From the NCBI GenBank assembly GCA_944387525.1, contig CALXFF010000022.1, positions 1-32,933 of the forward strand: a DNA stretch of 32,933 nucleotides. The letters are read 5' to 3'. The notes under the pieces are model-generated. The model did not search any database. It had not been told where the DNA came from and worked only from the letters and a program-made list of their open reading frames with translations. This DNA comes from an uncultured Clostridia bacterium. GTDB taxonomy: Bacteria; Bacillota; Clostridia; TANB77; CAG-508. Positions 1 to 6,345 of the stretch are shown one piece after another (the stretch's first letter is position 1; every line of letters begins with the position of its first letter). Position numbers and translations under genes: made by a program.

Positions 1-58
1 AGGTGTAAGTGTAGCGATACATTAAGCTGACCAATACTAATAAATCGAGGGCTTAACC
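1..58 (+). rRNA. 23S ribosomal RNA, 3' end (partial)
   Basis: The first ~58 bases match the conserved 3' terminus of bacterial 23S rRNA: the GACCAATACTAATA stretch followed by CGAGGGCTTAACCA. The rest of the gene lies before the window. A 5S gene follows about 170 bases downstream on the same strand, as expected in an rrn operon. The exact 3' end is estimated from the family pattern. Confidence 0.93.
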
Positions 59-171
59 ACAATTTTAGAGAAAAATAAATCTTAAAACTAAAAATTTCAT
101 CTATGTATTTTTGAGTGTGCTTTATATAAAATGCATAAAATAAAAAATATTGTAAAAAATATAAAAAGCAC

Positions 172-200
172 TTGAAAAAATATTTTGTATATAGTATAAT
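172..200 (+). promoter_or_regulatory. Sigma-A-type promoter in the 23S-5S spacer
   Basis: TTGAAA at 172-177 and TATAAT at 195-200 are separated by exactly 17 bases. The predicted transcript start near 207 lies about 25 bases before the 5S gene. It could transcribe 5S rRNA and the intron-bearing tRNA-Asn independently of the upstream rrn promoters. The match is close to consensus, but the DNA here is extremely AT-rich, so chance matches are possible. Confidence 0.6.
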
Positions 201-230
201 ACAAAAGTAGCAAAAATAAGTTATCAATTT

Positions 231-347
231 TCTGGTGATGATGACATTTAGGGTAATACCTGTTCCCATCCCGAACACAGAAGTCAAGCCTAAATGTGCC
301 GAAAATACTTGTGGGTTACCCTGCTGGAAAGATAGGTTGTTGCCAGA
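231..347 (+). rRNA. rrf: 5S ribosomal RNA
   Basis: This 117-base gene contains the 5S core CCCATCCCGAACACAGAAGTC. The terminal helix is visible as TCTGGT at 231-236 pairing with the GCCAGA end at 342-347. Length and position after 23S fit a normal 5S gene. The tRNA-Asn starts only 11 bases later, so the two are probably co-transcribed. Confidence 0.93.
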
Positions 348-358
348 TTTATATATAT

Positions 359-673
359 TCCTCATTAGCTCAGTTGGTAGAGCGCTCGGCTGTCGAGCAG
401 GTCGCAAGACCAAGAAGTTAGCAGCTCTATAGGGAAACTTATAGATGAAAAAGGTGGCTAATTCGGTGGAACTCTTAACAGGTAATGCTGAAGACAATAC
501 CGAGCAAGGCGAAAGCTATGTGTAGAGACTTTACACCACCTACCTAAGTCAAAAATGATATGGTAAAGATAAAGTCCAGACTACAAATTATATATTTAAT
601 ATATAATGCTAGTGAAAATTAGTGTAGTGCAGTAACCGATAGGTCGTTGGTTCGAGTCCAACATGAGGAGCCA
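359..673 (+). tRNA. tRNA-Asn(GUU), split by a group I intron
   Basis: Exon 1 is 359-393 and exon 2 is 633-673; joined, they give a 76-nt tRNA with an encoded CCA. The acceptor stem is a perfect 7 bp (359-365 with 663-669), the discriminator base is G670, the D-stem is 368-371 with 380-383, and the T-stem is 646-650 with 658-662. The ligated anticodon loop reads CTGTTAA, giving anticodon GTT (Asn), which fits the TCCTCA...TGAGGAG acceptor typical of bacterial tRNA-Asn. The intron sits between anticodon positions 35 and 36. One oddity is a C27/U43 mismatch closing the anticodon stem. Read unspliced, the loop appears as CTGTCGA and would suggest Asp(GUC), so automated calls may mislabel or miss this gene. 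Confidence 0.9.
394..632 (+). mobile_element. Group I self-splicing intron (239 nt) in the anticodon loop of tRNA-Asn
   Basis: P1 forms between the exon end GGCTGT (388-393) and the internal guide GCAGCT (421-426), with the expected U-G wobble at the 5' splice site. The intron ends in G632. P1 loop: GGTC/GACC hairpin with a GCAA tetraloop (400-411). P2: 427-433 with 438-444, GAAA tetraloop. P3: AGGTGG 452-457 with CCACCT 536-541. P4: 463-467 with 499-503. P6: 508-510 with 515-517, GAAA loop. P7: GACT 527-530 with AGTC 573-576, inside the classic R-like (GTAGAGACT) and S-like (AAGATAAAGTCC) elements. P8: 542-544 with 562-564. No reading frame of useful length lies inside. Small size and tRNA location suggest the IC3 class, but the subgroup is inferred. 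Confidence 0.9.
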
Positions 674-675
674 TA

Positions 676-707
676 ATAGCAGATAAGAAATTATCTGTTA
701 TTTTTTT
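676..707 (+). terminator. Rho-independent terminator after tRNA-Asn
   Basis: An 11-bp stem (676-686 with 691-701, one G-T wobble) closes a GAAA loop and runs into a tract of T ending at 707. It starts three bases after the tRNA CCA end, so it probably ends the rrn-tRNA transcript before the HNH gene. Confidence 0.85.
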
Positions 708-770
708 GCGTGTTTGCTAGTAATTCTAGTTGAAATATTATATAATTACTACCATAGGAAGTGGATATAG

Positions 771-1145
771 ATGACAAAAACATGTGAAATATGTAATAGT
801 AAATTTGAAACTAAATCATCTACAAGAATATATTGTTACAAATGCAGTGGAAAATCAACTAGAAGCAATTACAATACAAGAAAACATCAAAAAACAATAT
901 TAAGAAGAAGTATGAAATTACAGGCAATAAAATTATTAGGAGGAAAATGTTCCATTTGTGGTTATAACAGATGTGTAGATGCATTAGAATTTCACCATGA
1001 AAATCCAAATGAAAAAGAATTTAAATTAGGCTCAGGAAATACAATATCTTGGAAAGAATACAAGCAAGAAGCATTAAAATGTATTCTTGTGTGTTCTAAT
1101 TGTCATAAAGAAATTCATAATAAATTAGGATATATATATAATTAG
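771..1145 (+). CDS. HNH endonuclease, free-standing homing-type
   Basis: This 124-residue protein is predicted to be a small DNA nuclease. The N-terminus carries a zinc knuckle (C5-x2-C8 and C22-x2-C25). The HNH region follows: GGKC60-x2-C63, the H75-H76 pair in LEFHHENPN, then C108-x2-C111-H112 and H116 near the C-terminus. This arrangement of paired CxxC motifs around an HH core is typical of HNH enzymes encoded within or beside mobile introns. The start ATG has AGGAAG about 10 bases upstream. The gene lies 98 bases after the intron-bearing tRNA-Asn, beyond a terminator, so it is not inside the intron and should have its own promoter (a weak TTGCTA/TATTAT pair at 714-741 is possible). A role in spreading the intron is inference only; a restriction-type role cannot be excluded. 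Confidence 0.8.
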   Translation: MTKTCEICNSKFETKSSTRIYCYKCSGKSTRSNYNTRKHQKTILRRSMKLQAIKLLGGKCSICGYNRCVDALEFHHENPNEKEFKLGSGNTISWKEYKQEALKCILVCSNCHKEIHNKLGYIYN

Positions 1146-1194
1146 ATACTAAAAGTGTAAGAAAAAATAATATAAAAGGAGTGTGTTAACTATT

Positions 1195-1818
1195 ATGAAC
1201 ACAATAATATATTTAGTAAAACATGCTGATGAACTTAAAGAAAATGGAATTCAAAATACTAATGACACTGCACAATTAATAAACGAAAAATATATTTTGT
1301 CAGTAAAAGGAGAAGAACAATCAAAAAGACTAAGTGAAAGCCTAGAATTACAAAATATAGATGTTCTATGGTCTAGTAGTTATGCAAGGGCAAAAGCAAC
1401 TGCCAAATACATAGCATATAGAAATAACATTGATATAAATATTGATTCAAGATTAAATGAAAGAAAATTAGGAAATTTAGAAGATTTATCTAAATGGATG
1501 GAAAATAAACCATTTGGAGTAGTACAAGCATATTTGCAAGATAAAAAATGGAAGGCAAGAGAAGGAGAAAGTTGTGAAGAAGCAACAGAAAGAGTCACAA
1601 TCTTTTTACAAAAAATATTAAAAGAAAATACGGGAAAGAAAATAGTATTAGTAAGTCATGGAGCATTAATTAGTTTTCTATTAACAAATTGGTGTGAATT
1701 AAATGAAGAAATGAAGCTAGTATTTAATAATAAAATAATAGAGATAAAAGAACCTAGCATTACGAAATTAACTTTTTACAAGCAAACATTAATAAACATT
1801 GAATCTATTGAAAAATAA
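1195..1818 (+). CDS. Histidine phosphatase family protein with altered RHG motif
   Basis: A 207-residue phosphoglycerate-mutase-like (histidine phosphatase) protein. The N-terminus IIYLVKHADE aligns with the family IYLVRHGE motif. The nucleophile H10 is kept, but the usual Arg is Lys9 and the usual Gly is Ala11. The second Arg (R65 in SYARAKAT), an acidic residue (E89 in LNER) and the second His (H155 in VLVSHGAL) are in place, so the active site is largely intact. The substrate cannot be predicted. I chose ATG 1195 because the protein then starts right at the first beta strand. AAAAGGAG lies at 1174-1181, 13 bases before it; a GTG at 1183 is the alternative but would abut that site. Two Nudix genes follow on the same strand, suggesting nucleotide or phosphate-ester clean-up. 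Confidence 0.8.
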   Translation: MNTIIYLVKHADELKENGIQNTNDTAQLINEKYILSVKGEEQSKRLSESLELQNIDVLWSSSYARAKATAKYIAYRNNIDINIDSRLNERKLGNLEDLSKWMENKPFGVVQAYLQDKKWKAREGESCEEATERVTIFLQKILKENTGKKIVLVSHGALISFLLTNWCELNEEMKLVFNNKIIEIKEPSITKLTFYKQTLINIESIEK

Positions 1819-1912
1819 AAAATATTAATGAAAGTAAGCATGTAGGAGAAGAAATATAAGAATATGTGCAAAAGAATATATAAAAAAAACAAAGTAAAAG
1901 GAGTAAAAACCA

Positions 1913-2677
1913 ATGGTAATAAAAGTAAACAAAAAAATTGAAGTGACAAAAATAGAAGAAAAGATACAACTACCACAAAATTTAAAAATTCAAATAGAAA
2001 ATTTTTGGAAAAAACAACTAATAGAAAATCCAAATTTATTTAATGGAGAAATATGGAGTGTAACTAAATTTGAAGAATTACCCGAAAAAATAAAAATGAG
2101 TATTCAGAAAACAAATTATGCACATTACTTATTTGATGAAAGAGTAGGAATTGAAGGAAAATATGCTTGCTACAATTTAAACTGCGGAATATTATTAGAA
2201 ACTCATGATGGATATTATATTGTAGGAGAAATGAATGAAACAACATCATATCCAAATGGTTTACAAATTAGTGGAGGAAATCTAGACCAAAATGATATTA
2301 AATCGGATGGACAAGTAGATATTGTAAATAATATAGCTAGAGAATTGAAAGAAGAATTAGGCATTGACTTATTTGATAAAAATATAGTACAAGAATATGA
2401 AATGAGATATATGGAAATACCACAAGGAAAAAGACATTCATATGCTCCAATGATGAAAGGAATTTTAACAATTACAGCAAAACAAATGGAAGAATTATAT
2501 AACAACTATAAAAATGAATTAGAACAAAATGGTCAAGAGATAGAATTTGCAACACTACATTTTATAAAAAAAGAAAATGCTATAGAAGAATTAAAAAGTT
2601 TAAATAATCCTAAAAGACCTTATTTAGAAGATTTAATTAGTATAGACAGTAGAACAAGAGAAGATATAGAAAAATAG
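1913..2677 (+). CDS. Nudix-like hydrolase (atypical, 254 aa)
   Basis: The central part has a recognisable Nudix core: NGLQISGG (residues 115-122), then RELKEELGI (143-151), which supplies the REUxEExGU half of the Nudix box with R143, E144, E147 and E148. The first half (G-x5-E) is stretched by about ten residues compared with the usual 23-residue box. The ~85-residue N-terminal region, ending near EGKYACYNL, and the C-terminal tail are unlike standard MutT proteins. Predicted to hydrolyse a nucleoside-diphosphate-linked substrate, but the altered box makes activity uncertain. AAAAGGAG lies 9 bases before ATG 1913. A canonical Nudix gene follows after 13 bases, so the two are probably one transcript. 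Confidence 0.7.
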   Translation: MVIKVNKKIEVTKIEEKIQLPQNLKIQIENFWKKQLIENPNLFNGEIWSVTKFEELPEKIKMSIQKTNYAHYLFDERVGIEGKYACYNLNCGILLETHDGYYIVGEMNETTSYPNGLQISGGNLDQNDIKSDGQVDIVNNIARELKEELGIDLFDKNIVQEYEMRYMEIPQGKRHSYAPMMKGILTITAKQMEELYNNYKNELEQNGQEIEFATLHFIKKENAIEELKSLNNPKRPYLEDLISIDSRTREDIEK

Positions 2678-2690
2678 GAGAGCAGATATA

Positions 2691-3200
2691 ATGGAAAAAT
2701 ATGAATTAGTAGATAAAAACGGAAATAAAACGGGAAAAATTTTAACACAAATAGAAGCTCGTGACATAAATAATATACCAACTGGACAATATATATCAGT
2801 TGTAGGAGTAGTAATTATAAATGAAAACAATGAAATTTTACTTCAGAAACGTAGTAAATGCAAGAAAGTAAATCCTGGCAAATGGGGTATATGTGGAGGA
2901 AAAGTAGAAATAGGAGAAACTACACTTGATGCAGGAATTCGTGAAACTTTTGAAGAAATAGGCATTGATTTAGATAAGAGCGAGTTAAAATTTTTAAGTA
3001 TGGGTAAAAATGAAAAAGCCCATTTTACAGTATATTATATTAGAAAAAATATAGATATAAATAAATGTAAAATACAAGAAGATGAATTAGAAGAAGTAAG
3101 ATATTTTAAAATAGAAGAACTAGAAAATTTAGATAATGAAGGCTTTGAATGGTTGGAAAACTTGAAAAAGTTATATAAAAATAATGAAATTGCAACATAA
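2691..3200 (+). CDS. Nudix hydrolase (MutT-like)
   Basis: A 169-residue protein with a complete Nudix box at residues 70-92: G70, E76 (GKVEIGE), R84-E85, E88-E89 and G91, all the expected metal and catalytic positions. The preceding strand region (YISVVGVVIINENNEILLQK) is the usual Nudix beta-sheet. The N-terminal ~30 residues (MEKYELVDKNGNKTGK) resemble those of IPP-isomerase-like Nudix proteins, but the substrate cannot be assigned. Good SD (AGGAGAG) before ATG 2691. It follows the atypical Nudix gene by 13 bases and precedes the HipA-like kinase gene by 27 bases, consistent with an operon. Confidence 0.88.
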   Translation: MEKYELVDKNGNKTGKILTQIEARDINNIPTGQYISVVGVVIINENNEILLQKRSKCKKVNPGKWGICGGKVEIGETTLDAGIRETFEEIGIDLDKSELKFLSMGKNEKAHFTVYYIRKNIDINKCKIQEDELEEVRYFKIEELENLDNEGFEWLENLKKLYKNNEIAT

Positions 3201-3227
3201 TGTTGCAAAATTAAAGGAGGGAAAATC

Positions 3228-4388
3228 ATGAAATGCATTTTAATGAACAAAAATACAGAAGTTGCATCTATAGAAATAGACACAAATTACAACATAATAA
3301 GTAAAATATATGAAATATATAATATAGACTATGCTCCACTTTCTCTAAAAAATGCATATAAAGATAAAAGTGAAAGTGAATTAAAAACACTAAATAAATG
3401 GTACAAAGGAAGAGGGATTCCATCTTGGCGTAAGGATATAGAAAATTTACTTGAAAAGTTAAAAATAAATTCACCAGATGAGTTACTAAACAAAGCATAT
3501 GGACTATCTTTATCAGACCAATATTGGTTCAAAGAAGAAAATCAAAATCTTAAATGGGAGAATATTAATTTTTTCACAAATGATTTTGAATATAAAGGAT
3601 ATTTAAACATTTCACTTTCATCATCATACAACGAAAATGTAAGTTTACACTCACCCAATAATACAACAGATGGAATGTTACAAAAAGCATGGATAATTGA
3701 AAATGGAAAAAGAGTTCTTGTAAAGGGGACATACTCATTAAGTAGACAAGAACCTATAAATGAATGGCTTGTTTCTGAAATATGTGATAGACTAAATCTA
3801 GATTATTGTAAATATTATATTGATATAATTGACAACAAGCTAGTATCAAAATGTGAAGATTTCATAACAGATAATGAAGAAATAATAACAGCATCAGATA
3901 TTTTTAAATCTGAAAATAAAGCAAATGATATAAATGACTTTACACACTATATTAATATATTAGAACAGCATGGAGTAAAAAATGCAAGAGAAAACGTTGA
4001 AAATATGTTTTTTATAGATTTCTTAGTTATGAATTTTGATAGACATATGAAAAATTTTGGGGTTATTCGTAATGTAGAAACACTAAAATGGGAAAGAGCT
4101 ACACCAATATTTGATACAGGTGAATGTATGGAATGCAACAAAACTTTAAATGAAATTAACTTTAATGATGGAACTGGAAAATTTTTCACAAATACATCTA
4201 AAAAATTTTCGACATATTTAGAAAATATAAATACTAATCGTTTTGATATATCAAAACTAAATGATTTACCAAATATTTATAAAGAAAAATTGATTAAATA
4301 CAGGGAATATACAGATATTTCAGATGAAAGAATTGAAAAATTAGTAACAGGATTAAAATATAGAATCTCTAAAATAGCAGGTAATTAA
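3228..4388 (+). CDS. HipA-like serine/threonine kinase, no HipB partner
   Basis: A 386-residue protein of the HipA kinase fold. The catalytic loop is NFDRHMKNFG (D271, N276) and the metal-binding motif is PIFDTG (D296); both follow the HipA N-x-D-x-H-x-K-N and D-x-G patterns. K166 in RVLVKG is a candidate ATP-binding lysine. The N-terminal ~120 residues carry the YGLSLSDQYWF signature seen in a clostridial branch of HipA-like proteins. SD AAAGGAGG lies before ATG 3228. Classical HipA toxins are paired with a HipB-type HTH antitoxin directly upstream; here the upstream gene is a Nudix hydrolase and no HTH protein is nearby. It could be a regulatory kinase rather than a toxin, and its target is unknown. 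Confidence 0.78.
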   Translation: MKCILMNKNTEVASIEIDTNYNIISKIYEIYNIDYAPLSLKNAYKDKSESELKTLNKWYKGRGIPSWRKDIENLLEKLKINSPDELLNKAYGLSLSDQYWFKEENQNLKWENINFFTNDFEYKGYLNISLSSSYNENVSLHSPNNTTDGMLQKAWIIENGKRVLVKGTYSLSRQEPINEWLVSEICDRLNLDYCKYYIDIIDNKLVSKCEDFITDNEEIITASDIFKSENKANDINDFTHYINILEQHGVKNARENVENMFFIDFLVMNFDRHMKNFGVIRNVETLKWERATPIFDTGECMECNKTLNEINFNDGTGKFFTNTSKKFSTYLENINTNRFDISKLNDLPNIYKEKLIKYREYTDISDERIEKLVTGLKYRISKIAGN

Positions 4389-4416
4389 TCTTAAATAATA
4401 TAAGGAGGAATAAATA

Positions 4417-4701
4417 ATGATAAAACATATCGTAATGTGGAAATTTAAAGAAAATGAAGAAGAAAAAATGAATGAATTTTTAGAAGGATTAAATAAACTA
4501 AAAAACATCATTCCAGAAATAAAAAATATGGAAACAGGAGTAAATATAAATCCAAAAAATGAATTTGATGCTATATTAATATCAGAATTTGAAACAATGA
4601 AAGACTTAGAAACATATAAAAACCATCCAGAACATATAAAAGTATCAAATCTATGCAAGTCAATCAGAACAGATAGACAAGCAATAGACTATGAAATATA
4701 A
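4417..4701 (+). CDS. Dabb-family (dimeric alpha/beta barrel) stress-response protein
   Basis: This 94-residue protein starts MIKHIVMWKFK, the first strand of Dabb (stress-responsive A/B barrel) proteins. It ends with the TYKNHPEHIKV segment, the family's usual Y-x-x-H-P-x-H pattern. Such proteins form small dimeric barrels; some bind or transform small ligands, many are uncharacterised. SD AAGGAGG lies before ATG 4417. It follows the HipA-like gene by 28 bases and may end that operon. The minus-strand gene at 4717-4869 converges on it. Confidence 0.82.
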   Translation: MIKHIVMWKFKENEEEKMNEFLEGLNKLKNIIPEIKNMETGVNINPKNEFDAILISEFETMKDLETYKNHPEHIKVSNLCKSIRTDRQAIDYEI

Positions 4702-4716
4702 AAGCAATATAGAAAA

Positions 4717-4869
4717 TCAACAATCATCTTTAAAAAGAGCCAAAGTAGCTAAAGTATCACCCAATTGAGTAAAAAAAGCAGCTAAAAAAGCAACTTCATC
4801 TTGAGACTTATCTTTAGCAATATCACAAGCCAATAATGAAACAAAATTAACAAAAGCACAAGGATTCAT
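4717..4869 (-). CDS. Small Cys-containing conserved-looking protein (50 aa)
   Basis: A 50-codon frame on the minus strand begins MNPCAFVNFVSLLACDIAK and ends LATLALFKDDC. A GTGAGG SD lies 8 bases before the ATG. It has three cysteines (C4, C15, C50), two amphipathic helices and a FFTQLGDTLATLAL stretch. I recall similar ~50-residue MNPC...QLGDTLATI proteins in gut Clostridia (a DUF-type family, possibly DUF6774), but cannot confirm this here. It fills an otherwise empty 286-base gap and is too short for default gene callers. Function unknown. Confidence 0.72.
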   Translation of the reverse strand: MNPCAFVNFVSLLACDIAKDKSQDEVAFLAAFFTQLGDTLATLALFKDDC

Positions 4870-4987
4870 ACAAAAACCTCACAAAAAAATATATATAACT
4901 ATTATATGAAAATAAAATAAAAAAAGATAATAAATACTAACAAAATTTAAAAAATAAAAATAATCAAAGAAAGGAAATAGAGGTAAA

Positions 4988-5470
4988 ATGAAAATAGGAT
5001 TCACAATAGGAAAATTTGCACCATTACATAAAGGACATCAATATTTAATAGAAAAAGGACTAAGTGAAATGGATGAATTCTATGTAATAGTATATGACAC
5101 AAATGTAATAAACATACCAACAGAAAAAAGAGCAGATTGGATAAAAGAAATTTATCCAAAAGCGAAAATAATATATGCAAAAAATCCGCCATCACAATAT
5201 GGATTAGACGAAAAAAGTGTAAAAATCCAAACAGATAATATAAAAAAATTAGTTAAAGATATACCAGTAACTCACTTCTACAATAGCGAACCATATGGGA
5301 AATTTGTAGCAAGAGATTTAAACATTCAAGAAGTTCAAGTAGATAGAAATAGAGAACATTATACAATAAGCGCTACAAAGCTAAGAAATGACTTAGAAGA
5401 AAATAAGAATTATTTAGAAGAAACAGTATACAAAGAGGTAAAAAGTATTTATGGAAAATATAAATTATAA
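4988..5470 (+). CDS. NadR-like adenylyl/cytidylyltransferase
   Basis: A 160-residue nucleotidyltransferase of the HIGH superfamily. GKFAPLHKGH (residues 8-17, H14 and H17) is the T/HxGH nucleotide-binding motif, and ISATKLR near the C-terminus matches the family ISxTxxR motif. The middle segment THFYNSEPYG closely resembles the NMN adenylyltransferase domain of NadR, so synthesis of NAD from NMN is the best guess. FMN or other adenylyl transfer is possible. The kinase domain of full NadR is absent. SD AAAGGAAATAGAGG precedes ATG 4988. Its last 20 bases overlap the start of the AraC-type regulator gene, suggesting translational coupling and a shared function. Confidence 0.82.
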   Translation: MKIGFTIGKFAPLHKGHQYLIEKGLSEMDEFYVIVYDTNVINIPTEKRADWIKEIYPKAKIIYAKNPPSQYGLDEKSVKIQTDNIKKLVKDIPVTHFYNSEPYGKFVARDLNIQEVQVDRNREHYTISATKLRNDLEENKNYLEETVYKEVKSIYGKYKL

Positions 5471-6254
5471 AAATTTAAATAAAATGATTGAATATATTGA
5501 AGAAAATCTGACAAATGAAATTAATATAAATGAATTAGCAAAAATTGTAGGAATTTCAGTAAATTCATTACAAAGAATATTTACATTTATGACAGGTATA
5601 ACAATAACAGAATACATCAAAAAAAGAAGATTAAGTAAAGCTTTTGAAGAAATAAAAAATACAGATATAAAAATAGTTGATGTAGCATTGAAATACCAAT
5701 ATAATTCTACAATTTCATTTGATAGAGCATTTAAAAAGAATTTCGGAGTAACGCCAATTGAATGTAGAGAGAAAAACATTTCATATAAGCAATTCCCAAT
5801 TATTTTATTTAAAAACAATGATGAATATGAAAGCATAAAATATGAAATAAAATATCTAGAGGAAACAGAAATATATTATTATAAAACAGAAACTAATAAA
5901 AAAATTGATTTATTATATAAAATTAGGCAATTATATAATTATTTAAAAGAAAAGGGAATACATGAAAAACTAAAAAAAGAGGAACAATATGCAATATCGA
6001 CTTATAATAATGGCAATCATTGCTATATAGTAGGTAGTAAAACCCAATATACTTCAAATAAAAAAACGAAAATCCCATCAGGCAAATATGTTATATTTGA
6101 AGTTGGAACAAGAGAGCAAAAAGATATTGTCGATTTAGAAAAAGAAATATTTTCAAGATGGGCTAAATCTACTAATCTAAATATAAACAGAGACTTCACA
6201 TTAGAATACTATAAAGATACAAATTGCTATATATGTTTACCAATAGCAAACTAA
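5451..6254 (+). CDS. AraC-family transcriptional regulator with GyrI-like effector domain
   Basis: 267 residues. Residues ~5-105 form the two helix-turn-helix units of AraC/XylS regulators: ELAKIVGISVNSLQRIF, then the second helix pair around DVALKYQYNSTISFDRAFK and the conserved GVTPIECR. Residues ~125-267 resemble the GyrI/SOUL-like small-molecule-binding domain (IPSGKYVIFEV, and the C-terminal FTLEYY...CYICLPI). Domain order HTH then GyrI matches Rob/TipA-style single-component sensors that respond to a drug-like or metabolic ligand. The start overlaps the NadR-like gene by 20 bases; GAGG lies about 12 bases before the ATG. A strong terminator follows directly. Confidence 0.88.
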   Translation: MENINYKNLNKMIEYIEENLTNEININELAKIVGISVNSLQRIFTFMTGITITEYIKKRRLSKAFEEIKNTDIKIVDVALKYQYNSTISFDRAFKKNFGVTPIECREKNISYKQFPIILFKNNDEYESIKYEIKYLEETEIYYYKTETNKKIDLLYKIRQLYNYLKEKGIHEKLKKEEQYAISTYNNGNHCYIVGSKTQYTSNKKTKIPSGKYVIFEVGTREQKDIVDLEKEIFSRWAKSTNLNINRDFTLEYYKDTNCYICLPIAN

Positions 6255-6299
6255 AAACTATAAACAAATTTTGATGCGGATTTGTTTATAGTTTTTTTT
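6253..6299 (+). terminator. Rho-independent terminator after the AraC-type gene
   Basis: A 12-bp perfect stem (6257-6268 with 6281-6292) with a 12-base loop, followed by a run of T. It begins at the stop codon of the regulator gene and should close the NadR-like/AraC transcript. Confidence 0.88.
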
Positions 6300-6345
6300 A
6301 CATTAATGATATTATAATAAAAAATAAAATATTTGGAGGAAAATT

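Noticed and set aside
235..432. Open frame of 65 codons across 5S rRNA and the tRNA first exon
   Set aside because: It overlaps clear RNA genes and has no SD; it is a chance frame.
394..632. Intron as a group II or archaeal-type bulge-helix-bulge intron
   Set aside because: The U-G pair at the 5' splice site, terminal G, and R/S-like P7 elements fit group I; no domain V hairpin or BHB motif is seen.
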